Part shown: piece by piece, positions 35,585 through 43,477 of the stretch
Layout: each line of letters starts with the position of its first letter
How positions within the stretch are numbered: position 1 is the first letter of the stretch
Assembly: GCA_028874985.1 (NCBI GenBank)
Contig: JAPPGI010000218.1
Span: 1 to 64,000, forward strand
DNA from: Gemmatimonadota bacterium
GTDB taxonomy: Bacteria > Gemmatimonadota > Gemmatimonadetes > Longimicrobiales > Gaopeijiaceae
Reading direction: 5' to 3'
Length of the DNA stretch: 64,000 nucleotides
Notes under the pieces: model-generated
Database searches by the model: none
What the model was told of the DNA's origin: nothing
The model's input: only the letters and a program-made list of their open reading frames with translations
Made by a program: the position numbers and the translations under genes

Positions 35585-36832
35585 TCAGAAAAACCAGTTC
35601 ACCGACCCGAAGACCACACGCGGCAGCCCTCCGAACTCCGACCCCAGCCTCAACTCCGTCCCACTAATTGCGACCCCCTCCCCCACTCCGAAGTACGCGC
35701 CTGCGCGAGCCGTCACGCTCTCCGACGCCGACCAGCTCACCCCCGGGGACACGATGAACGACCCGTCGCGCAGGTTCCCCAGCACCAGTCCGCTCGCCGA
35801 CACAAGCGGGTCCAGCGTGTACGACAGCTGCACGGCCCCCACCTCGCGCCCCAGCACCTGCATCTCGCCCTGGGAGAAGGCCAGGCTCGTCCCCGCAACG
35901 AGCAACCCCGCCGGCGAGGCCGCGCCGAGGCCGTCGCGCTGCACCTCGACCGCCAGGTACAGGTCCCGCCCGACCATCGTGAAGGTGCGGTCCATCCCGA
36001 CCGCACCCCGCAACGCGACCGAGCTGCCGTCCTCGCGCGCCGCGACCTCCGCCCTGAGCGCCCACATGCCCGCCGACCCGCTCAGGAAGGCGGCCGTGCC
36101 GAAGGTACCGTGCACCGCGCCGCCCCATGCGCCGAGGTCCCAGCCGCGGTGGTTGCCGCTCACACGTCCCAGCAGCGTGAAGGTCTCCCGTTCGCCCGCC
36201 CCGTCCCCAAACCGCGCCGGACGCAACACCACCTCGAACTGCGTGAACGCTCCCCGGTAGACGCGCAGGCGGGCCGCGTCGATGCCGGCCCGGTACTCGC
36301 GGAACGGTTCTTTCGGATCGAAGGGGGAGAAGGGGTCGGCGGGGGTGAGGAAGAGCGTCGTCGCCCACGAGACCGGCTGCCGTCCCACGATCAGATCGGC
36401 GTCGGCGCCCAGGTCGATCCGCACGCTGAACCGGTCCACCCGGTGGCGCCACACCATGCGCTCGTCCGAATCGAGTTCGCCGTCGAGCGGCAGCCAATCA
36501 CCCCCGGACTCGGTCCCCGCCGCCGTGAAGAGCCGCGCCCCCGGGGCTGCCCCGGCCTGGCGCAGCGTGAGTGTGTGCTCGTAGGCCGCGTCGATCCCGA
36601 GCGGCCCCGCCGACCCGTTCCACATCACCCGCAACCGCTGCACGTCCGACGTCCCGGTCGTTCCGGGAAGACTCCCCTCGACGCGCGTGAGCACGTTCAG
36701 GTAGTAGCCGGAGAGCCCGGGCGGCTGGGCCGCGGCCGGGCAGGCGAGGCGAAGCACGGCCCACGCGACGAAAACGGCCGTCCGCTGGGCCGGCAAGGCG
36801 CGAGAGGGGAATGTCGGCGGGACCATGTCCAC
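35585..36832 (-). CDS. Putative outer membrane beta-barrel protein
   Basis: This 415-residue protein has a signal peptide (hydrophobic run ending PAAAQ) and a regular alternation of amphipathic strands. Examples are FSVRIDLGADADLIVGRQPV, FEVVLRPARFGDGAG and SVTARAGAYFGVGEGVAISG. It ends with an aromatic FGSVNWFF, the typical C-terminal signal for BAM insertion. The strand containing VGRQPVSWATTLFLTPADPF resembles porin-like proteins that carry a GRQ motif. The exact family is not recognised. The gene begins six bases after the remnant of an ABC transporter operon, so it may once have been the outer-membrane partner of that transporter. Confidence 0.72.
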   Translation of the reverse strand: MDMVPPTFPSRALPAQRTAVFVAWAVLRLACPAAAQPPGLSGYYLNVLTRVEGSLPGTTGTSDVQRLRVMWNGSAGPLGIDAAYEHTLTLRQAGAAPGARLFTAAGTESGGDWLPLDGELDSDERMVWRHRVDRFSVRIDLGADADLIVGRQPVSWATTLFLTPADPFSPFDPKEPFREYRAGIDAARLRVYRGAFTQFEVVLRPARFGDGAGERETFTLLGRVSGNHRGWDLGAWGGAVHGTFGTAAFLSGSAGMWALRAEVAAREDGSSVALRGAVGMDRTFTMVGRDLYLAVEVQRDGLGAASPAGLLVAGTSLAFSQGEMQVLGREVGAVQLSYTLDPLVSASGLVLGNLRDGSFIVSPGVSWSASESVTARAGAYFGVGEGVAISGTELRLGSEFGGLPRVVFGSVNWFF

Positions 36833-36838
36833 GGCCCG

Positions 36839-37169
36839 CTACTCCTCCACCCGCCCGTCCACCAGCCGGACCAGCCTCCCCGCCCACTTCATCACCATCG
36901 GGTCGTGGGTCGAGAAGACGAAGCGGCTACCGTCGTGCACCACGGGCTCCACCTCGATGACCGGCACCATGACCGGGTCGCAGGCGATGTCCCGAACCCA
37001 GGCGTACACCCGCGTCGATCCAGTCCTCGTGAGCACCGTCGGCGATGGTGCGCGAAAAGATGAGGAGGGCGAGGCCCACCGCCATGGCGGCGGCGGTGAG
37101 CGCGCTCCGGCGCAGTTCGCGGCCCAGGTTGCGGAGCGCGAGCCAGGTCAGGGTCGGGAGGCGTTCCAC
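36839..37169 (-). pseudogene. Remnant of an ABC transporter: permease N-terminus joined to ATPase C-terminus
   Basis: The first frame begins at an ATG at 37169 and encodes about 58 residues typical of a LolC/FtsX-type permease N-terminus ([20 protein letters not shown] followed by a hydrophobic helix and [15 protein letters not shown]). It then loses similarity. A second frame, shifted by one base, reads [20 protein letters not shown] and VDGRVEE. This is the H-loop and C-terminus of the partner ATPase. Everything between (most of the permease and the front of the ATPase) is missing. The most economical reading is one large deletion in a permease-ATPase operon. The downstream outer-membrane barrel gene appears intact. 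Confidence 0.75.
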
Positions 37170-37170
37170 C

Positions 37171-39603
37171 TCACCAGGTTCGCTTCACCGCAACCGACCA
37201 CTCGAACGGTCTTCCGTACACCTGCTCGATGTAGGCGGCGGCGGTCCCCCAGGCGGATGTCCCGGTCACGAGATAGCGTTCGTCCGTCAGGTTGCGGAAC
37301 GCGGACAACACCTCCCACCCGCCGTCCGCGCTCGCCAGGCCGACCGTGGCGTGGAGCAGGTGATACCCCTCCTGAAACAGCTGGGGCGTGTTGACGGGGT
37401 CGTGAAACTGCGACGCCGTGTACGTCCAGTGGAGCCGGGGGGTGACGGGCAGACCGCGGACGTCGAATGTCCTGCCGATCCGGAGCGAATGGTTGAAACG
37501 GGGTGTCTTGGTCAGCTTGTAGTCCGGCAGCACCGGGCTGTTCTTGCGCACGGCGTCGCTCAAGCTGTCGTACTCCGCGCTCAATACACCGACGCTGGCC
37601 GCGATGTCCCACCCGCCGGCCGGTATCCACGCCGCCTCCAGTTCGGCACCCTGGAGATCGGCCGACCCGCCGTTGACGGTGATGGGATTGATCGACTCGC
37701 GGATCACGACCTGCAGGTCCTCGTAGTCGGCCCGGAAGAGCGCCAGATTCAGCCTGAGACGACCATCGCCGGTACTCGACTTCAGGCCGATTTCGTAGCT
37801 GGCGACCGTTTCGGGCTCGTAGTCGGTCGGGGGGGCGTCGGGCGAATTCGGTTCGTAGCCGGGTGGGGGGGACGGAACCCGCGCGTCGAAGCCGCCGCTC
37901 TTGAATCCCTCGGCGAATCCGACGTAGGCGATCGTGTTGTCGTTCAATCGATGGGCGAGGTTGGCCATCACGGTCAGCGCATCGAAATCCCTGGTGAACT
38001 CCTTGTTGGCGAGGATGCGGTCCCCGCGCTTCATCGGCCCGGTGGCGGCTCGGAAGATCCCCCTGGCCAGGGGCCACGTGGGTCCGTGGATGCTTCCCCT
38101 GCCCTGCGATGCGTCACCCACCGCGTGGACATCCGGCGTCACGGCCTTCCAGTCCCTCGTGTAGCGTGCGCCGACCGTCAGCGAAACCGCCTCCGTCACG
38201 TCGGCCGTGGCCTGGGCGAACCCGGCCATCGACGAGTTGACCAGGTCCCAGTTGCTGTCGAACGCCCCGGTCGGGAGCGTCACGGCGCCCAGATAGTACC
38301 CCGTTTCGCGCACGAGGTAGAGGCCGGTCTGCCAGTGTATGCGGTCGTCGAGGCCGAAGCCGCTCAACTGCAACTCCTGGCTGAGCTGCTCGGATTCGAC
38401 CGTGATCTGGATCTGCAGGATGTTGGCGGGCGTGTTGTCCGCGTCCCGGGAGCTCCGCATGTCCAGTCCCCGGTAGCCCGTGAGAGACCGGAGCGTGACG
38501 CCCCCGCCGAGCGACCAGGAGACCCTGGCGCCGGTGCCCCACGAGTCCAGGCTGTCGAATGCCGGAAAGGTGCCTTCCGAGATGTACTCTCCAGCGAAAC
38601 TGTCGGGCCCGTAGCAACCCTCGGCGCCTCCCGCGCCCTGCCCGGGCGGGGGGAAGGTCGGCGGCCCCATTGCGGGGAAGTTGGGGTTGATCGTGATCGC
38701 GGTGCAGCCGGGCAGCGCCGCGTTGCCGAACGTCCCGAAGGCCTGCTTGTCGTTCACGCCCCCGTTGACGGTGGGTGCCCCGTTCTCCCGCCTGCGGGAA
38801 TAGTCGGCCGTCGCAAGGACCTCGAAGGTCGCCGAGGGACGCCAGACGATCGCGCCGCGGGCCGCCTGTCCGTTGTCGTCGCCCATGTCGAGTTCGTCGT
38901 CGTGGATGCGCGTCACGTACCCGTTCCGCTTGCGCAGCCCCAGCGCCACGCCCCCGAACAGCCCGTCTCCCAGGGCACCGTTTGCGGACGCGGTCAGGTT
39001 TGTCATCCGGTCGTCGCCGAACTGTACGCGCATGCTTCTGCGCGCTTCGGCGTCCGGCCTCCTGGAGTGCACCGACACGGCTCCCCCGACCGCGTTGCGC
39101 CCGAAGAGCGTGCCCTGCGGTCCGCGCAGCACCTCGACGCGTTCCACGTCGATGAGGTCCATCACCGCTCCCACCGAGCGCGGCATGTATATCCCGTCGA
39201 CGTAGACCGCGACTCCGGGATCCGTCACCGGCAGGAAGTCACGCTGCCCCACGCCCCGGATGTAGAACTGTGCCGCGGACTTCGTGCCCGAGAGAGCGCC
39301 GGAGTGGTTGAAGTTGACGTTCGGCATGACCTGGCCGAGCCGATCGGTCGTTCCGACCTGGCCAATCTCCAGATCGCGGCCGGACAGGGCCGAAACCGCC
39401 AGCGGGACGCTCTGAAGGCGTTCCTCCCGGTTCCTGGCGGTCACGACCAGCGGTTGCAGCCTGACGACCGAGTCGGGTTCGGGTGGGGGATCCTGGGCCC
39501 GGGCGGGCGGCACGGCGACGGATGCTGCAGCCGCCGCGATCCCGGCGACGGGGAGCCCGCGGATGAATCCGCGCGAGCACCGAGAGCGTGCGGGCCTGTC
39601 CAC
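37171..39603 (-). CDS. TonB-dependent receptor (iron-complex receptor type)
   Basis: This 810-residue outer-membrane receptor imports a small ligand using TonB energy. The signal peptide ends near PPARAQD. A TonB-box-like start and plug follow, with VVTARNREERLQSVPLAVSA, AVYVDGIYMPRSVGAVMDLI and VEVLRGPQGTLFGRNAVGGA. The barrel ends FEWSVAVKRTW. There is no carboxypeptidase-like domain, unlike the other two receptors here. The start is a GTG without a good ribosome binding site. The first 18 or so codons (RSRCSRGFIRGLP) are translated from a fragment of the dispersed repeat described separately. A DUF1330 gene ends six bases upstream, so the two are likely co-transcribed. Confidence 0.9.
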   Translation of the reverse strand: MDRPARSRCSRGFIRGLPVAGIAAAAASVAVPPARAQDPPPEPDSVVRLQPLVVTARNREERLQSVPLAVSALSGRDLEIGQVGTTDRLGQVMPNVNFNHSGALSGTKSAAQFYIRGVGQRDFLPVTDPGVAVYVDGIYMPRSVGAVMDLIDVERVEVLRGPQGTLFGRNAVGGAVSVHSRRPDAEARRSMRVQFGDDRMTNLTASANGALGDGLFGGVALGLRKRNGYVTRIHDDELDMGDDNGQAARGAIVWRPSATFEVLATADYSRRRENGAPTVNGGVNDKQAFGTFGNAALPGCTAITINPNFPAMGPPTFPPPGQGAGGAEGCYGPDSFAGEYISEGTFPAFDSLDSWGTGARVSWSLGGGVTLRSLTGYRGLDMRSSRDADNTPANILQIQITVESEQLSQELQLSGFGLDDRIHWQTGLYLVRETGYYLGAVTLPTGAFDSNWDLVNSSMAGFAQATADVTEAVSLTVGARYTRDWKAVTPDVHAVGDASQGRGSIHGPTWPLARGIFRAATGPMKRGDRILANKEFTRDFDALTVMANLAHRLNDNTIAYVGFAEGFKSGGFDARVPSPPPGYEPNSPDAPPTDYEPETVASYEIGLKSSTGDGRLRLNLALFRADYEDLQVVIRESINPITVNGGSADLQGAELEAAWIPAGGWDIAASVGVLSAEYDSLSDAVRKNSPVLPDYKLTKTPRFNHSLRIGRTFDVRGLPVTPRLHWTYTASQFHDPVNTPQLFQEGYHLLHATVGLASADGGWEVLSAFRNLTDERYLVTGTSAWGTAAAYIEQVYGRPFEWSVAVKRTW
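39552..39603. repeat. Repeat fragment forming the start of the TonB receptor gene
   Basis: The plus strand reads gagcccgcggatgaatccg followed by cgcgagcaccgagagcg. This matches the terminal segment of the dispersed repeat (compare 42377-42414 in reverse complement). It encodes the receptor signal-peptide n-region on the minus strand. Confidence 0.65.
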
Positions 39604-39609
39604 GTACTG

Positions 39610-39897
39610 CTACGAGACACCCTCGACAATCACGACCTGCCGGGTGCAGGCGCCGCCTACGGTGCTCAGGGCCTCCTGATACTCGGGGTGGTCGTAGTAC
39701 GCCTGCGCCGACCCCATGTCGGGAAAGCGCTGGATGACGACGATATCGGGCGCCTCGCCCTCGCGCGTCACGCACCTGTTGGCCCGCACCGCGAATTCGC
39801 CGCCGAATTCGGGCATCAGGGCCGTCACTCTCTCCACGAATGTCGAATAGGCTTCGGGATCGTGAACCTTCGTCCTGATCACTGTGTAGGCTGCCAC
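39610..39897 (-). CDS. DUF1330 domain protein
   Basis: This 95-residue protein has the compact ferredoxin-like DUF1330 fold: an opening strand AAYTVIRTKVHDPEAYSTFV, a central FGGEFAVRANRCVTREGE, and VIQRFPDMGSAQAYYDHPEY before the final strand QVVIVEG. The family is widespread and cytosolic, with no assigned reaction. I use the GTG at 39897 because GGAGGA lies eight bases upstream. The longer frame from 39978 has no ribosome binding site. It sits six bases before the TonB receptor, but no functional link is known. Confidence 0.85.
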   Translation of the reverse strand: MAAYTVIRTKVHDPEAYSTFVERVTALMPEFGGEFAVRANRCVTREGEAPDIVVIQRFPDMGSAQAYYDHPEYQEALSTVGGACTRQVVIVEGVS

Positions 39898-40045
39898 CTT
39901 GAGACTCCTCCGGAATTTGCGAGTTGGTTTGTCGGGGTGTGCGGGAGCTGCGTCCGCTTGCCGCGTGGATATGGCCAAGTGTACGATACCGACTCAGCGT
40001 GGAGCACCGCAAGTTACCTGATGACAAGGACATACTCCGGGTGAG

Positions 40046-40291
40046 CAGTCCGTGGATAAAGCCCCGCGAGCACCGAGAGCGGCGAGGCGCCGGGCTGGCA
40101 AGGCGCGACGACAGGGGAATAGCAGCGCTATTCGCCCGAGGAGCAACGCAGAGCGTAGCCGTGGAGCTGCCGAATGTATGCTGTGATTGACAGAATGTAA
40201 TGTTGTCTTTACATCGTGAATGGGTGAAGCGTAGCGTCCAGCCCGGATGCATCGCCGTTCGAATGCCGGGGGGATTCTGTCCACGGGCTGC
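40046..40291 (+). repeat. Dispersed repeat, copy 1
   Basis: This is a near-complete copy (about 246 bases). Module A (40046 to about 40170) begins cagtccgtggataaagcccc and contains the hairpin GAATAGC-AGC-GCTATTC (40117-40133). An AT-rich middle shares about 40 bases with copy 2. Module B (about 40228-40291) carries cggatgcatcgcc and gaatgccggggggat. It fills most of the 406-base space between the DUF1330 gene and the NCS2 permease, and no other gene is seen there. Confidence 0.8.
40187..40215 (+). promoter_or_regulatory. Candidate promoter inside repeat copy 1
   Basis: A perfect TTGACA at 40187-40192, a 17-base spacer and TACATC at 40210-40215 lie in the AT-rich middle of the repeat, 89 bases before the permease start. 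The matching region of copy 2 keeps the spacer and TACGTT, but has ATCACA in place of TTGACA. Confidence 0.4.
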
Positions 40292-40303
40292 CAGGGGAGC
40301 CAC

Positions 40304-42076
40304 TTGAAGCGTTCGCGGCCGCGTTCCAACGAAGACCTGCGCTACGAAGCCGCCGACCGGATTCCCGGGCCGCTCGCGCTTGCGCTCGGCGCGCAGCTCG
40401 CCGCCCTGGCTCTCAATGGGGCGGTGCTGATGCCGACGATCGTGTTTCGCGCGGCCGGCGCCGAGGAACTTGTCGTGTGGGCGGTTTTCGCATCGGTCCT
40501 GGCTTGCGGCGTATCGGCGATCCTGCAGGGAGCGCGGGTGGGACGCATCGGGTCGGGCTACGCTCTCACGCACATCAGTTCGGCGATCTTCATCGCGGTC
40601 TGCGCGGAGGCGCTCATTCAGGGGGGACAGGGACTGCTCGCCACCCTGGTCGTCATCTCGGCGGTCGCCCAGGGGGCGCTTTCCGCGCGGCTATCGCTGC
40701 TGCACCGGGTTCTCACGCCCATCGTCACGGGGACGGTGATCATGCTCCTTCCCGTCACCGTGATGCCGATTCTCTTCGACATGCTGAACGAGGTGCCGTC
40801 CGGAGCCCCCGCGTACGCCGGGCTGGTGAGTGCCGTCGTAACGATCTCGACCATCGTGGGGATCGCCTTGAAGGCGAAGGGGACATTGCGTCTCTGGGCC
40901 CCCGCCGCCGGCATTGTCGCCGGTTCTCTCGTGAGCGCCTTCTTCGGAATCTACGACACCGCGCGCGTCGCCGATGCCGCGTGGTTCGGCACCCCGCCGG
41001 GCCGGCCGCCCGGGCTGGACCTCGGCTTTGGTCCGCCGTTCTGGACGCTGCTGCCGGCATTCCTGTTCGTCGCGCTGGTCGGCTCGACGAAGTCGATCGC
41101 CGTCGCGGTCGGGGCCCAGCGCGTGGCGTGGCGCCGGCCGCGGGCGGTGGACTATCGCGCGGTGCAGCGGGCCGTGGCCGCCGAGGGGGCCGGGAATCTG
41201 CTGGCCGGGCTGGCGGGAACGATGCCCAACACACCCCATGCGGGTGCGGTGGCCGCCGTCGAGGTCACCGGCGTCGCGGCGCGCGGCATCGGAGTTGCGG
41301 CCGGGCTGGTCTTCCTCGCGTTGGCCTTCCTGCCGAAGGCGCTCGCGCTCTTTCTCGCCATACCCGCCGGCGTGGTGGCCGCCTCCATCGCCGTGGTCAT
41401 GGCCACGCTGTTCGCGGTCGGGATGCGCGAGGCAGTTAGGAGCATGGGCGCCAACCCCCGCAACGGCCTCATCGCGGGCGTCTCGTTCTGGACGGGTGTC
41501 GCATTCGAATTCGACATGATCCTTCCCGCCTTCTTCGCGGAGTTCGCGGGCGGTCTGTTGAGCAACGGACTGACCACGGGGGGGCTGTTGGCACTGGTCC
41601 TCACGGCCCTCTCGGTTCGGCGAAAGAGCCGGTTCAGGGGCAGGCTCGATGTGGCCGAACTGCCCCGGATCCGGGGGTTCATCGAGGCGTTCGCCGCGCA
41701 CAACGGCCTGGAGGCGATCGGGGAGCGGCTCGATGCGGCCAGTGAGGAGACCTTGCTCACCCTCATGCAGTCCCGCGGGGAAGTGGACGGTGCGGAGGGG
41801 GGGGCCGGGGGTGCGAGTCGCGAATTGCTATTGACCGCGCGCGAGGACGAAGGCGAGGCCGTGCTGGAATTCAGGGTGGGCGCGGCCGGCAGTGGCGAAC
41901 TCAATCTTCAGGACCGCCTGGAATGGCTCGAGGAGCAGACCAGGGCGGCCCGGGTGGAGCATGAGATCTCCCTCCGGCTGCTCAGACACCTCGCTTCCTC
42001 GGTCCGGCACCAGCAGTTTCACGACATGGACATCCTGACTCTCCGCGTTTCCTCCGCTGCCGGGGACGGGTCGTGA
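40304..42076 (+). CDS. NCS2 family nucleobase/xanthine-type permease with C-terminal extension
   Basis: This 590-residue inner-membrane transporter belongs to the nucleobase-ascorbate (NCS2) family. The start region RIPGPLALALGAQLAALALN, the glycine-rich IGSGYALTHISSAIFIAV and the FVALVGSTKSIAVAVGAQRV segment with GTMPNTPHAG fit that family and indicate 12-14 helices up to about residue 450. The last 130 residues form a soluble domain (EISLRLLRHLASSVRHQQFH) that most NCS2 proteins lack. I place the start at TTG 40304, just after a GGGGAG box. An ATG at 40247 would add 19 residues translated purely from the repeat. The substrate is unknown. Confidence 0.82.
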   Translation: MKRSRPRSNEDLRYEAADRIPGPLALALGAQLAALALNGAVLMPTIVFRAAGAEELVVWAVFASVLACGVSAILQGARVGRIGSGYALTHISSAIFIAVCAEALIQGGQGLLATLVVISAVAQGALSARLSLLHRVLTPIVTGTVIMLLPVTVMPILFDMLNEVPSGAPAYAGLVSAVVTISTIVGIALKAKGTLRLWAPAAGIVAGSLVSAFFGIYDTARVADAAWFGTPPGRPPGLDLGFGPPFWTLLPAFLFVALVGSTKSIAVAVGAQRVAWRRPRAVDYRAVQRAVAAEGAGNLLAGLAGTMPNTPHAGAVAAVEVTGVAARGIGVAAGLVFLALAFLPKALALFLAIPAGVVAASIAVVMATLFAVGMREAVRSMGANPRNGLIAGVSFWTGVAFEFDMILPAFFAEFAGGLLSNGLTTGGLLALVLTALSVRRKSRFRGRLDVAELPRIRGFIEAFAAHNGLEAIGERLDAASEETLLTLMQSRGEVDGAEGGAGGASRELLLTAREDEGEAVLEFRVGAAGSGELNLQDRLEWLEEQTRAARVEHEISLRLLRHLASSVRHQQFHDMDILTLRVSSAAGDGS

Positions 42077-42128
42077 ACATGGTGACGACGAGTCCGACCC
42101 CGGAAGGCCGTGCGAGTCCGGCGCCTCG

Positions 42129-42414
42129 CAGTCCGTGGATAAGGCCCCGCGCGCACCGAGAGCGGCGAGGCGCCGGGCTGGCAAGGCGCGACGAGGGCTC
42201 AATAGCAGCGCTATTGGGCTGAGGAGCAACGCAGAGCGAAGCCTTGGAGCCAACAAATGTATACTACAGATCACATAATGTAATGTTGTCTTTACGTTGT
42301 GGGAAAGTGGGGCGAAGCGTCCAGGCCGGATGCATCGCCGGTCGAATGCCGGGGGGATCTTGTCCACGGGCTGCTAGCCGCTCCCGGTGCTCGCGGCGGT
42401 TCATCCACGGGCTC
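42129..42414 (+). repeat. Dispersed repeat, copy 2, with inverted ends
   Basis: This is the longest copy (about 286 bases). The left end cagtccgtggataaggcccc is matched by an imperfect inverted copy at 42377-42414. The internal hairpin is CAATAGC-AGC-GCTATTG (42200-42216). Modules A and B and the AT-rich middle are as in copy 1. The right end lies within the start of the TRAP binding-protein gene. Confidence 0.8.
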
Positions 42415-43392
42415 CTCGCCCTCGCGGCCGGATTGCCGTCCGCGTCCGGATGCCGGCCGGCGCCCGACACCAGAGAGCTGTCGCTGGCGCACTTCCTGTC
42501 GGCGGATCACGCCCTGAACGAGGCGATGTTCACGCCGCTGGCCCAGGACCTCTCGGAGCTCTCGGGCGGCAGGTTGACCGTCAGGCAGTTTCCCGCGGGG
42601 GCACTCAACTCGTCCGCGCCGGCCCAGTATTCGATGCTGCTCGGCGGCGTGGCCGATATCGCCCTTGCCGTCCCGGCCTACACCGCCGACCTCTTTCCGA
42701 AGACCGACCTGATCGCCTACCCGGGCGTCTGCAAGACGGCGAGGGAATGCACCGAGGCCATCCGGCGTGCCCGGCCGGTGCTGGAGCCGGAGTACGAGGC
42801 CAGGGTCCTGGCGATCTGGGCCAACGACGCCCCGGTGCTGCTGACCCGAGACAGACCGGTGCGCACGCTCGAAGACATGCGCGGACTCAAGATCCGCGTC
42901 TCGACCCGGAGCGCCATCCCGTTCATCGAAGCGCTCGGTGCAAGCGCGGTCATGCAGCCCGGTACGGTTGTCCACCAGAGCCTCACGACCGGGGTCATCG
43001 ACGGGGTCGCCATCTCCCCTTCGGGGATCGTCGCGTTCCAGCTCCACGAGCCGGCCTCCTACCTGACCACCTGGCTTCCCTTGTCCGGGCTCCCGTTCGT
43101 CCTGCTGATGAACCAGGGGGTATACGATGCCCTTTCTTCGAAGGAGCAGGGTTGGATCGACGAAGTTGCCGATGACTCCCTGTCCCTGGCCGGGGCCGCG
43201 GCATGGGCGCGAGCGGCAGCCGAGGGCCTGCGGATGGCCGTGGAGGCGGGTGTCGAGATCATCGATCTTGCGGAAAGCGAAAAGAGCCGGTTCGAACTGG
43301 CTGCCGCCTCTCTCCGTGAAGCAGGGCTTGCGCGCCAGGCGGGCGACATGACCGTCGGCGAGGTCATCCGCCTGTTCAGCGGGGCACGGTGA
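42346..43392 (+). CDS. TRAP transporter solute-binding protein (DctP family)
   Basis: This 348-residue protein captures a carboxylate-type solute for the TRAP permease encoded downstream. The lipobox-like end of the signal is ASGC (Cys near residue 36). The mature part follows the DctP fold: LSLAHFLSADHALNEAMFTP, VRQFPAGALNSSAPAQYSML, the conserved-arginine region GLKIRVSTRSAIPFIEALGA, and QSLTTGVIDGVAIS. The N-terminal signal region (SRSRCSRRFIHGLL) is translated from the right end of repeat copy 2. The start is uncertain: ATGs at 42244, 42286 and 42346 all lie in repeat sequence. I chose 42346 as giving the most ordinary signal-peptide length. The ligand is not predictable. Confidence 0.88.
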   Translation: MPGGSCPRAASRSRCSRRFIHGLLALAAGLPSASGCRPAPDTRELSLAHFLSADHALNEAMFTPLAQDLSELSGGRLTVRQFPAGALNSSAPAQYSMLLGGVADIALAVPAYTADLFPKTDLIAYPGVCKTARECTEAIRRARPVLEPEYEARVLAIWANDAPVLLTRDRPVRTLEDMRGLKIRVSTRSAIPFIEALGASAVMQPGTVVHQSLTTGVIDGVAISPSGIVAFQLHEPASYLTTWLPLSGLPFVLLMNQGVYDALSSKEQGWIDEVADDSLSLAGAAAWARAAAEGLRMAVEAGVEIIDLAESEKSRFELAAASLREAGLARQAGDMTVGEVIRLFSGAR

Positions 43393-43477
43393 GTGAGCGT
43401 CGCGCGGCGCGGCGTGCCGGAAAACGCGGGGCACGGAGTCGAGACCGCTCCACTGCGCGGAGAGCCGTGACCGTCTC

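Noticed and set aside
39239-40573. A long minus-strand frame over the DUF1330 region and repeat copy 1
   Set aside because: Its translation crosses repeat sequence and the wrong frame of the DUF1330 and TonB genes, and has no domain signal.
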